A stretch of DNA of 5,810 bases from Candidatus Nanosynbacter colneyensis. Lineage in GTDB: Bacteria; Patescibacteriota; Saccharimonadia; Saccharimonadales; Saccharimonadaceae. A model generated the notes under the pieces. The model worked only from the letters and a program-made list of their open reading frames with translations, searched no databases and had not been told where the DNA came from. The position numbers were made by a program, and so were the translations under genes. Location of the stretch: NCBI GenBank assembly GCA_024330325.1, contig JANDWE010000060.1, forward strand, positions 1 to 5,810, written 5' to 3'. Numbering within the stretch: the stretch's first letter is position 1; each line of letters starts with the position of its first letter. Of this stretch, positions 1 through 5,494 are shown piece by piece.

Positions 1-246
1 GCTTTTAGCACCACCAGCATTCTTTCCTTGAGAAGCATCAGCCTTCCCCTTTTTAGCTTCTGGTTTATTCGCATTAGAATCCTGCTTTTCTGGAGTGCTT
101 TTAGCACCCTCACTAGCATTCTTTCCTTGAGAATTATCAGCCTTCCCCTTTTTAGTTTCCGCTTCGTTCGTGTCAGGAGCCTGCTTTTTTGAAGTGCTTT
201 TAGCACCACCACCAGCATTCTTTCCTTGAGAAGCATCAGCCTTCCC
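1..246 (-). repeat. 99-nt in-frame tandem repeat (2.5 copies)
   Basis: Copies lie at 148-246, 49-147 and 1-48 (partial) and encode 33-residue units, each starting GKADxSQGKNA and carrying a conserved GAKST or GAKS core. The first half of each unit is nearly identical at DNA level; the second half diverges. Copy 3 matches copy 1 better than copy 2 in the Gly run but lacks one GGT codon, a clean 3-nt indel. The array probably continues beyond the left edge. Confidence 0.9.
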
Positions 247-546
247 CTCTTCAGCATCATTTGAGGCACTTGTTGCTAAGGTTTCAGACTTTTCCGAAGT
301 AGATTTTCCTGCGTCCGCACCTGTGTGTTCATTAATATACTTTTCTCCCGTCTCTGCAACACGATTTAGATAATCAGCTGCGCTCTCTGCAACTCTCACT
401 GCAGCTCTCACTGCAGCCTGACCCAATTTTCCAAACACAGGCAACTTCTCGGAATTGTTTTTGACGTCTGCATTGGATGAACTTCCTTCGGGTGTATTGT
501 TTTTGACGTCTGCACTGGATGGACTTCCTTCGGGTGTTTTGCTCAT
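1..546 (-). CDS. Repeat-rich low-complexity protein, 3' end outside window
   Basis: An open frame of 182 codons runs from an ATG at 546 to the window edge without a stop, so the C-terminus is missing. I do not recognise the family. The visible protein is hydrophilic and rich in Ala, Lys, Ser, Gly and Asn, with no signal peptide or membrane segment in the part seen. Residues 4-31 are two copies of a 14-residue unit (TPEGSxSxADVKNN). Residues about 35-75 are the least repetitive part and look helical, with AAVR-AAVR-VAES followed by ADYLNRVAETGEKYI. From residue 101 a 33-residue unit beginning GKADxSQGKNA recurs, two full copies and part of a third. The start is supported by an AAAGGAAA SD-like site at 557-564 and a promoter at 609-637. 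The frame is real rather than chance because all repeats keep phase and substitutions respect codons. The role is unknown; a disordered linker leading to a C-terminal domain off the window is possible. Confidence 0.8.
   Translation of the reverse strand, partial: MSKTPEGSPSSADVKNNTPEGSSSNADVKNNSEKLPVFGKLGQAAVRAAVRVAESAADYLNRVAETGEKYINEHTGADAGKSTSEKSETLATSASNDAEEGKADASQGKNAGGGAKSTSKKQAPDTNEAETKKGKADNSQGKNASEGAKSTPEKQDSNANKPEAKKGKADASQGKNAGGAKS
382..417 (-). repeat. 12-nt tandem repeat coding AAVR
   Basis: On the coding strand GCTGCAGTGAGA occurs twice exactly (406-417 and 394-405), followed by the degenerate GTTGCAGAGAGC (382-393). This gives AAVR-AAVR-VAES inside the helical part of the repeat-rich protein. 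Confidence 0.8.
454..537 (-). repeat. 42-nt in-frame tandem repeat (2 copies)
   Basis: Copies at 496-537 and 454-495 encode TPEGSxSxADVKNN. They differ at only 2 of 42 bases (CCA/TCA and AGT/AAT codons), which points to a recent duplication. They lie right after the start codon of the repeat-rich gene. Confidence 0.9.
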
Positions 547-565
547 TTTGTGGTGGTTTCCTTTC

Positions 566-586
566 GCCTTCTGCACGCAGAATGGC
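566..586 (-). promoter_or_regulatory. Hairpin in leader of the repeat-rich gene
   Basis: TTCTGC and GCAGAA form a perfect 6-bp stem around a 2-nt loop (569-582), extended by a GCC/GGC pair across one bulged base. On the transcript it sits just upstream of the AAAGGAAA ribosome site (557-564), which starts within a few bases of the stem. It could influence ribosome access or simply protect the 5' end; there is no U tract, so it is not a terminator. Confidence 0.45.
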
Positions 587-592
587 AATAAA

Positions 593-608
593 CTTATGTA
601 TACTTAAG
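593..608. promoter_or_regulatory. Candidate operator palindrome at transcription start
   Basis: A 16-bp near-perfect palindrome, CTTATGTATACTTAAG, is centred on GTATAC with one mismatched symmetric pair. It directly abuts the -10 element (609-614) and would cover the predicted start of transcription near 602. This placement is typical of a repressor site, but no regulator is known here and A+T-rich palindromes can arise by chance. Confidence 0.4.
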
Positions 609-637
609 ATACTATCATAAATACATAAAAAAGTCAA
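609..637 (-). promoter_or_regulatory. Sigma70-type promoter of the repeat-rich gene
   Basis: On the minus strand a TTGACT -35 (632-637), a 17-bp spacer and a TAGTAT -10 (609-614) preceded by TGA give an extended -10, TGATAGTAT. It lies between the infB stop (651) and the ATG at 546. The repeat-rich gene can therefore be transcribed separately from infB, with a leader of about 56 nt. Confidence 0.75.
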
Positions 638-650
638 CACTTAGAACAGT

Positions 651-2420
651 CTACCCCAGTGTCTTCTTCACTAATTCCCTAGTAAAGAACTCCAGCTTGT
701 CGCCAATTTCTAAGGTAATTTTTTTCTTTGTCCTAAGACTCAGCCCACACATTTCGCCTTCAAAGACCTCTTTTGCTTCTTGCTGTTGGCGTTGTACAGA
801 AGAAACTTCCACTTCAGCAATTTGCTCTCCGCCACGTTTTACGCGCGCCAGCAAGTCCTTAGCGACTTTACCGCGCTTCACTTCTCCGCCAGCAATCACT
901 TCTTCGCGCATCGTCCTAAACACACCCTTAATTTCCAACTCACCAATTTCAGTTTCAACGATTTCTGGTGCCAACAAAGCCTCCATTGAAGCCTTAGCGT
1001 CATCCAACAACTCATAAATTACCTTAAAAATTCTCACTTCCACGTGTTCACGCGCCGCTAATCGCTTAACTGCCGGTGGTAAATCGACATTAAAGCCATA
1101 AATCACCGTATTCTCACCAACTGCCAAATGAATATCGTTCTCAGAAATATTGCCAACACCAGTTCCAACAACATGAAGTTCAACTTCGCCATTTGTGTCA
1201 ATCAGCTTCAAACTATCAACCACAGACGTTACCGAACCCTGAACGTCAGCCTTAACGATTACGTTAAATTCTTCCGCATCAAGCTTTCTATTCATCATCT
1301 TAAGAATATCTGCGCCAGTAACATTGGTTGTAGCTGCCATTTTCTCTTGTTCAATTTTAGCCTTTTGCGCCAAATTGCGAGCTTCTTTTTCGCTCTTCGC
1401 AATCTCAAATCCATCACCGAATTGTGGCAATTCCTTAAATCCGGTCATATTCACTGGCATACTTGGGCCGGCATCTTTAACGGTTTTACCACGGAAATCT
1501 TGAAGCGTTCGGACTCGCCCGTAAGCCGTCCCAGCGACCAGATAGTGACCAGGTCTCAAATGACCATTCTCCACCAATAACCCAACAACAGCGCCACGAC
1601 CAGTTTCCATGTGCGCCTCAATAACCAAACCTTCGGCTGGAACATCTTCATCTGCGCGCAAATCTTCCATATCCGCCACCAATAAAACCATATCCAAAAG
1701 CTTATCTAAGTTTTGACCAGTTTTTGCACTAACCTCAACCATCACAGTGTCGCCGCCCCATTCTTCAGGGTTCAAACCATGCTCAGATGCCAATTGAGTT
1801 TTTACTAGTTGCGGATTAGCTGCTTCTTTATCAATCTTATTAATTGCCACCACAATTTTAGCGTTAGCTGACCTGGCAAATCGAATAGCTTCAACAGTCT
1901 GAGGTTTAACTCCATCATCCGCCGCCACCACGATAATCACTACATCAGTCAGCGTAGCTCCGTGCTGTCTTAGCGCCGCAAAAGCCTCGTGACCTGGAGT
2001 GTCCAATAAAGTGATAGTTCGTCCGTTGCGCTGAGCTTGATAAGCGCTAATATGCTGAGTAATTCCTCCGGCTTCACTAGCCGCTGTTTTCTTATCAAGA
2101 ATCGCGTCTAGTAAACTCGTTTTACCATGGTCAACATGCCCCATCACAGCCACGATCGGTGGACGAGGAACTGCCTTGTCTGATAATTTGTGCGCATGGT
2201 GATGAATTTCCGCAGAAACCGTCTTCCGTTTCAGCTGCACATCCAGCCCCAACTCCTCAACAATAATCTGTGCAGTCTCAAAATCTAGTCGCTGATTAAT
2301 CGTCGCGGCGATCCCGTTCTTAAACAATTCACCAATCAGCGTAGTTACTGACAATCCCAGAGTTTCGGCCAACTCGCCAACCGTTACCGAATCCGCAATA
2401 TTGACGATTTTTTCTGCCAT
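651..2420 (-). CDS. infB: Translation initiation factor IF-2 (short form)
   Basis: This is the cytoplasmic GTPase that brings initiator fMet-tRNA to the 30S subunit and promotes 50S joining. The 589-residue protein starts almost directly with one IF2_N domain (about 3-55) and lacks the long N-terminal extension of E. coli IF-2 (890 aa). The G domain shows G1 GHVDHGKT (94-101), G2 GGITQHI (118-124), G3 DTPGHEAF (140-147), G4 NKID (194-197) and G5 SAK (231-233). Domains II and III follow (FNVIVKADVQGSV at about 385-397), then the C-terminal tRNA-binding barrel to 589. In that barrel the usual E-C-G reads M-C-G (557-559), and the usual G-C before the first strand reads G-V (499-500). The ATG has a strong AGGAG (2427-2431) 6 nt upstream. 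The gene follows rpsA by 49 nt with no promoter or terminator seen between them, so the two are probably co-transcribed. Confidence 0.98.
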   Translation of the reverse strand: MAEKIVNIADSVTVGELAETLGLSVTTLIGELFKNGIAATINQRLDFETAQIIVEELGLDVQLKRKTVSAEIHHHAHKLSDKAVPRPPIVAVMGHVDHGKTSLLDAILDKKTAASEAGGITQHISAYQAQRNGRTITLLDTPGHEAFAALRQHGATLTDVVIIVVAADDGVKPQTVEAIRFARSANAKIVVAINKIDKEAANPQLVKTQLASEHGLNPEEWGGDTVMVEVSAKTGQNLDKLLDMVLLVADMEDLRADEDVPAEGLVIEAHMETGRGAVVGLLVENGHLRPGHYLVAGTAYGRVRTLQDFRGKTVKDAGPSMPVNMTGFKELPQFGDGFEIAKSEKEARNLAQKAKIEQEKMAATTNVTGADILKMMNRKLDAEEFNVIVKADVQGSVTSVVDSLKLIDTNGEVELHVVGTGVGNISENDIHLAVGENTVIYGFNVDLPPAVKRLAAREHVEVRIFKVIYELLDDAKASMEALLAPEIVETEIGELEIKGVFRTMREEVIAGGEVKRGKVAKDLLARVKRGGEQIAEVEVSSVQRQQQEAKEVFEGEMCGLSLRTKKKITLEIGDKLEFFTRELVKKTLG

Positions 2421-2438
2421 AATAAGCTCCTCTCACCT

Positions 2439-2459
2439 CTGGGCGTAACTACGCTTCAG
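2439..2459 (-). promoter_or_regulatory. Hairpin in the rpsA-infB spacer
   Basis: GCGTA and TACGC form a perfect 5-bp stem with a 2-nt loop (2443-2454), flanked by an outer CTG/CAG pairing across a small internal loop. It sits just upstream of the infB ribosome site at 2427-2431. No T run follows, so it is more likely a processing or translation-tuning element than a terminator. Confidence 0.4.
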
Positions 2460-2469
2460 GGGATTTGTA

Positions 2470-3546
2470 TTATTTTTTCTTTGATGATTTGCCGAGTGAA
2501 AGAGAAATCTTACGATTTTCCTTATCGATGTCCAAAACTGTAAATTCTTTACGCTCGTTCAACGTAAATACCTTTTCAGGATCAGTACCGTCACCGCCAA
2601 GCTCTGACACGTGAACCAAAGCTTCAACCGCTGGGCTCAACTGTACGAATGCGCCAAATGGAGTAATTCGAGTTACAGTTCCCTCAACTTTCTCGCCAGG
2701 CTTAAATTGCTCAACTTCATCCAACCATGGATCTTTGGTCAATTGCTTCATACTCAAGCTCAAGCGCTCTTTGTCGATTGCAATAATCTTAGCTTCGATA
2801 GTTTGACCAACCTTTACGTAGTCAGATGGGTTATTGACACGCTCCCAGCTAATTTCTGAGATGTGAATCAAACCTTCAATACCTTCAACGTTAACGAACA
2901 CGCCAAAGTCGACAACACCCGTAACAACACCCGTAACCGTGTCGCCAATTGCCAACTTCTGGAATCGCTCTGCCAGACCTTCTTTAACCGCTTCTTTTTC
3001 AGAGAAGATCAATTTGTTAGCTTTTCGGTCAGCATCCAAGATTCGCGCCTTGATATCTTTCTTTACCAAGCTGTTCAATCGTTGCAAGATTTCATCCTTG
3101 TCGCTAGAACCTACACGAGGATAGTGTTCGGCTGACAATTGCGATACTGGCAAGAATCCGCGAATACCTTCGTATTCAACTAGTAGTCCACCGCGGTTAG
3201 CGTCGTATGGCACAACGGTGATGATTTCACCAGATTCCAATTTAGCCATAACTTCATCCCAACCACGATCTTTCGCAGCCTTGCGCAATGAAAGTAGCGA
3301 ATAGCCATCTTCCAATTCGGTATCAATTACGCTAGCAATTACTGAATCACCAACATTGTAGTTCTTTGAAAGGCTAACTTCGCGGCGTGGAACCAAACCA
3401 ACACCCAAAGGTCCTAAATCGATTAAAATTTCGTGCTTCTTTACTGATAAAACAGTACCGTCAACTGTTTCACCAACAGTAAGTTGTTTAACACTATCGC
3501 CTGCTTGAGCCAGCAGGTCATCCATTGTAATTTTGGCATCTGCCAT
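2470..3546 (-). CDS. rpsA: Small ribosomal subunit protein S1, four S1 domains
   Basis: S1 binds single-stranded mRNA on the 30S subunit and helps initiation on structured or weak ribosome sites. The 358-residue form chosen here begins MADAKITMDDLLAQ and carries four S1 OB-fold domains at about 22-89, 104-184, 199-269 and 282-352. The third and fourth have the best RNA-binding cores (DFGVFVNVEGIEGLIHISEI and PFGAFVQL...ALVHVSEL). E. coli S1 has six domains and 557 aa; four-domain forms are usual outside proteobacteria. The tail is basic (GKSSKKK). The frame stays open upstream to an ATG at 3597 and a GTG at 3624. The GTG lies upstream of the predicted transcription start (about 3619), so it is excluded. 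The 3597 ATG would add 17 residues that do not look conserved and has only a weak GGGGA site. The 3546 ATG follows a strong AAGGAAGGGG, though across a hairpin. infB follows in the same unit. Confidence 0.95.
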   Translation of the reverse strand: MADAKITMDDLLAQAGDSVKQLTVGETVDGTVLSVKKHEILIDLGPLGVGLVPRREVSLSKNYNVGDSVIASVIDTELEDGYSLLSLRKAAKDRGWDEVMAKLESGEIITVVPYDANRGGLLVEYEGIRGFLPVSQLSAEHYPRVGSSDKDEILQRLNSLVKKDIKARILDADRKANKLIFSEKEAVKEGLAERFQKLAIGDTVTGVVTGVVDFGVFVNVEGIEGLIHISEISWERVNNPSDYVKVGQTIEAKIIAIDKERLSLSMKQLTKDPWLDEVEQFKPGEKVEGTVTRITPFGAFVQLSPAVEALVHVSELGGDGTDPEKVFTLNERKEFTVLDIDKENRKISLSLGKSSKKK

Positions 3547-3548
3547 AA

Positions 3549-3570
3549 GTCTTCTAAAGACCCCTTCCTT
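3549..3570 (-). promoter_or_regulatory. rpsA ribosome site with hairpin before start codon
   Basis: The SD-like AAGGAAGGGG (3561-3570) lies 14 nt from the ATG at 3546, longer than usual. The gap is almost filled by a hairpin GTCTT-TAG-AAGAC (3549-3561), extendable by two G-U pairs, that leaves TT before the ATG. Folding would shorten the effective spacing, or it could limit translation. Feedback control of S1 at the rpsA leader is known in E. coli; whether this is analogous is inference. Confidence 0.5.
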
Positions 3571-3625
3571 AAAATTGATATTATTCTTCAGGGACATAAT
3601 AAAAATATCCCCACAGATTATCACA

Positions 3626-3655
3626 ATTATATCACAACAGATAGATAGAAGTCAA
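3626..3655 (-). promoter_or_regulatory. Sigma70-type promoter of rpsA-infB
   Basis: A TTGACT -35 (3650-3655), an 18-bp spacer and a consensus TATAAT -10 (3626-3631) preceded by TGA make an extended -10, TGATATAAT. The -35 starts two bases after the stop of the upstream surface-protein gene. The predicted start near 3619 gives a leader of about 73 nt to the 3546 ATG. Confidence 0.85.
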
Positions 3656-3657
3656 AG

Positions 3658-4128
3658 CTAGATCAGATAGCGAGATCGCTGATAAGCCACCGTTAAAAAC
3701 GCCAAAATACCAAAAGCCACTGCAGAAACAGCTACATCTTCTGGTCCAGTTTTTGGTAATCCTTTATCAGATTGCTTAGAAGGAGTAGAAGGAGCTGGCG
3801 TTGTAGATGATGGCGATTGTTGAGACTGAGAAGATTCAGGTGTAGGAGTTGTCTTTTTCGACTCTTCAGTCTTCACGTCAGTTCGTGCCTCACCTCTTCC
3901 GCCTGACTGACTATTTGTTTTTTGATCTGCGGACTGCTGAGATGTGCTGTTGTTTTGCGAATTCTTATTGCTATTCTCTGATGCTACCAAATCACTAGAG
4001 ATCGGTGATCCATCTTGTGATAAATTATTTTGCCTAATTCCGTAAAGAACAGCCAAAGATATAGCCACTAAAATAGCGCCTACTACTACAAAAACTCCAA
4101 TTGATCCAGTCTGATTTACTCGCTTCAT
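3658..4128 (-). CDS. Small LPXTG-type cell-surface protein
   Basis: A 156-residue protein with the layout of a sortase substrate. A short basic N-terminus (MKR) is followed by a hydrophobic stretch at about 9-30. A disordered Ser/Thr/Gln/Asn/Pro-rich stalk covers about 35-120. A canonical LPKTG sits at 124-128, then a second hydrophobic helix (about 131-149) and a basic tail (QRSRYLI). Sortases cut LPXTG between T and G and attach the protein to the envelope; no sortase gene is in the window. The N-terminal helix lacks a clear A-x-A signal peptidase site, so it may remain as an anchor. There is no folded domain, so this is probably a spacer or surface-coat protein; its partner is unknown. The ATG has GGAG (4136-4139) at 7 nt spacing and its own promoter at 4155-4184. 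rpsA follows on the same strand without a terminator. Confidence 0.85.
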   Translation of the reverse strand: MKRVNQTGSIGVFVVVGAILVAISLAVLYGIRQNNLSQDGSPISSDLVASENSNKNSQNNSTSQQSADQKTNSQSGGRGEARTDVKTEESKKTTPTPESSQSQQSPSSTTPAPSTPSKQSDKGLPKTGPEDVAVSAVAFGILAFLTVAYQRSRYLI

Positions 4129-4154
4129 ATTATATCTCCACTCAAATTTTCTTT

Positions 4155-4184
4155 ATTATATCATAATGACCTCTTATAAGTAAA
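4155..4184 (-). promoter_or_regulatory. Promoter of the LPXTG-type gene
   Basis: TTTACT (4179-4184), an 18-bp spacer and a perfect TATAAT (4155-4160) preceded by TGA give the same extended -10, TGATATAAT, and the same spacer length as the rpsA promoter. The leader would be about 20 nt. An inverted repeat ATTAT-ATC-ATAAT (4155-4167) overlaps the -10, and the palindrome CTTATAAG (4173-4180) overlaps the spacer and the -35. Confidence 0.75.
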
Positions 4185-4189
4185 GCTGG

Positions 4190-4198
4190 TGATATAAT
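4190..4198 (+). promoter_or_regulatory. Extended -10 promoter giving a leaderless mRNA
   Basis: TGATATAAT on the plus strand ends 6 nt before the ATG at 4205, so transcription should start at or next to the A of the start codon. No purine-rich ribosome site is present between the -10 and the ATG. No good -35 is seen at 16-18 bp (the region reads CCTCTT), as expected for a promoter relying on the TG extension. Confidence 0.7.
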
Positions 4199-4204
4199 AA
4201 ATAT

Positions 4205-5017
4205 ATGATTATTACGGTTGACACAGGTGGGACCAAAACATTAGTAGCCAGCTTTGACGAGGAAAAAAATCCTAAGCATATCATTAAATTCCCCACCCCT
4301 AAAAACGTAGACCAATACATTCAACGCGTTGCCGATCAAATTCACCTGATTACGAATGATAAACCAATTGACGCAATTTCTGTGGCTCTGCCAGGAGTAG
4401 CCAAAGACGGCATGGCAGTGTGGTGCCAAAACCTCGGCTGGAAAAATCAACCTATCCGTGAGCTACTTTCCCGATATTTTCCTAATATACCAATATTCAT
4501 TGCAAATGATGCCAATATGGCAGGACTGGCAAGTATGCTCAGATTGCCCAAAACTCCCAGATGCGGCCTATACATCACCTTAGGGACCGGCGTTGGCACT
4601 TCCCTAATCCTGAATGGAAATCTACATAAAGAGCTTAGCGACTGCGAGGGCGGACATATGTCTTTGAATTACAATGGCAAGATTACCACTTGGGAAGAGA
4701 TTGCTGCGGGTAGAGTTTTACAGAGAATTTTTGGCGAATTATCATCAGACACACCCCTGGAAGTCTGGGAAGAGGTTGCTAATAGGATAAAAGCTGGATT
4801 GCAACCCCTCATAGCCTTTACACAACCAGATGTTGTTGTTATTGGCGGGAGTGTGGGAGTGTTCACATCCTATTTTTCAGATATTTTAAGCGGTCTTCTG
4901 GCAGAAAACTTACCCGCCGCCATATCAGTACCAAAAATAATCAGTGCCCCTAACCCAGAAGAAATTGTATTATACGGATGCTACGACAATGCCATCAGTC
5001 AGCTTACCTCAAATTGA
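4205..5017 (+). CDS. ROK-family sugar kinase-like protein
   Basis: This belongs to the actin-like ATPase superfamily that phosphorylates hexoses or amino sugars in the cytoplasm. Visible motifs are the N-terminal phosphate loop DTGGTKT (6-12), ALPG (61-64), the ANDANMAG segment with candidate catalytic Asp102, the second phosphate loop TLGTGVGTSL (125-134), the sugar-contacting E-G-G-H (148-151) and the adenosine-site VVVIGGSVG (210-218). At 270 residues it is shorter than typical ROK kinases (about 300), mainly because the zinc-binding loop CxCGxxGCxE after the EGGH segment is absent and reads NYNGKITTWEE instead. With no DNA-binding domain it looks like an enzyme, not a NagC/XylR-type repressor. 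The substrate cannot be named; glucose or an amino sugar is plausible. Its own promoter predicts a leaderless transcript. The metallopeptidase gene overlaps its last 29 bases, so the two are probably coupled. Confidence 0.9.
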   Translation: MIITVDTGGTKTLVASFDEEKNPKHIIKFPTPKNVDQYIQRVADQIHLITNDKPIDAISVALPGVAKDGMAVWCQNLGWKNQPIRELLSRYFPNIPIFIANDANMAGLASMLRLPKTPRCGLYITLGTGVGTSLILNGNLHKELSDCEGGHMSLNYNGKITTWEEIAAGRVLQRIFGELSSDTPLEVWEEVANRIKAGLQPLIAFTQPDVVVIGGSVGVFTSYFSDILSGLLAENLPAAISVPKIISAPNPEEIVLYGCYDNAISQLTSN

Positions 5018-5453
5018 ACACGATTTCCCAGAACTGCAGCTCAAGGAGGGTAAAGTATTTTCCTGGAACCCCAATTCACAAACAGTCTATTACGAAAAAT
5101 TAGATTCGCAAGAAGACTTAGTGCAACTTTTACACGAAATCGCCCACGCTAAGCTTGGTCATAAAAATTATCAATACGATATCCAGTTAGTTGAAATGGA
5201 AAGATCCGCCTGGGAGTACGCCGTTGATACTTTGGCGTCAAAATACGGCTTAACCCTCAGTATGGACGACGATAATATTCAAGATTCTTTGGATAGTTAC
5301 AGAGACTGGCTACATAAACGTAGTCTTTGCCCTCAGTGTGGCGCAGTTGGATTGCAGGCGACCGCCTCATCTTACAGATGTATTAATTGCCACTCAGAAT
5401 GGCGCGTAAATCAAGCAAAATCCTGCCAACTTAAAAGATATCAAATAAAATAA
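4989..5453 (+). CDS. HExxH zinc metallopeptidase (ImmA/IrrE-like) with zinc ribbon
   Basis: A 154-residue soluble protein. HEIAHAKLGH (49-58) is the zinc-binding, catalytic helix of a gluzincin-type peptidase. The following helix, VEMERSAWEYAVDTLASKYG (68-87), resembles the second helix of ImmA/IrrE proteins and should supply the third ligand, with Glu71 or Glu69 the best candidate. The C-terminal part has a zinc ribbon, CPQC (114-117) and CINC (131-134), which may bind nucleic acid or protein. ImmA/IrrE relatives cleave XRE-type repressors, but no such gene is next to this one, so the target is unknown. The frame could begin at a GTG at 4944, but that would overlap the ROK gene by 74 nt. The ATG at 4989 overlaps by only 29 nt and starts near the domain. 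Its ribosome site is weak, consistent with translational coupling. Confidence 0.85.
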   Translation: MPSVSLPQIEHDFPELQLKEGKVFSWNPNSQTVYYEKLDSQEDLVQLLHEIAHAKLGHKNYQYDIQLVEMERSAWEYAVDTLASKYGLTLSMDDDNIQDSLDSYRDWLHKRSLCPQCGAVGLQATASSYRCINCHSEWRVNQAKSCQLKRYQIK

Positions 5454-5477
5454 GCCTCTCATACGGAGGCTAATTTT
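5453..5477. terminator. Bidirectional hairpin terminator between convergent genes
   Basis: AGCCTC and GAGGCT make a 6-bp stem around a 7-nt loop (5453-5458 with 5466-5471). The plus strand continues TAATTTTAAG and the minus strand TATTTTATTT, so it can stop both the ROK-peptidase unit and the KGG gene. The first base of the stem is the last base of the peptidase stop codon. The T tracts are interrupted, so strength is uncertain. Confidence 0.7.
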
Positions 5478-5494
5478 AAGAGATTGGAGCGGTC

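Noticed and set aside
1..246. CRISPR-like array
   Set aside because: The 99-nt units are directly adjacent, coding and without unique spacers.
374..640. Minus-strand 88-codon open frame from an ATG at 640
   Set aside because: It is out of frame with the repeat-rich gene, starts upstream of the predicted transcription start and runs through the promoter. Its Arg/Gln-rich product is what the alternate frame of the 42-nt repeats gives.
697..1580. Plus-strand open frames opposite infB (697-1017, 780-989, 1128-1580)
   Set aside because: They are antisense to a fully conserved infB, have no ribosome sites and give no recognisable protein.
2439..2459. Terminator between rpsA and infB
   Set aside because: The hairpin has no T run in the direction of transcription, and infB has no other promoter.
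2611..3135. Plus-strand open frames opposite rpsA
   Set aside because: They are antisense shadows of the S1 repeats with no promoter or domain.
3597..3624. Longer rpsA starting at GTG 3624
   Set aside because: The GTG lies between the -10 (3626-3631) and the expected start near 3619, so it would not be on the mRNA.
3639..3649. Short GATA-type simple repeat in the rpsA promoter spacer, possible phase variation
   Set aside because: There are fewer than three units, and a 4-bp change would silence an essential gene.
4218..4223. TTGACA resembling a -35 box
   Set aside because: It encodes the Val-Asp-Thr part of the conserved DTGGT loop and has no TATAAT at a suitable distance.
4241..4866. Minus-strand frames inside the ROK gene (4241-4450, 4669-4866)
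   Set aside because: They lie opposite conserved ROK motifs and have no start signals.
4944..4988. Longer metallopeptidase starting at GTG 4944
   Set aside because: It would overlap the ROK gene by 74 nt, uses a rarer start and adds residues outside the peptidase fold. ATG 4989 is more economical.
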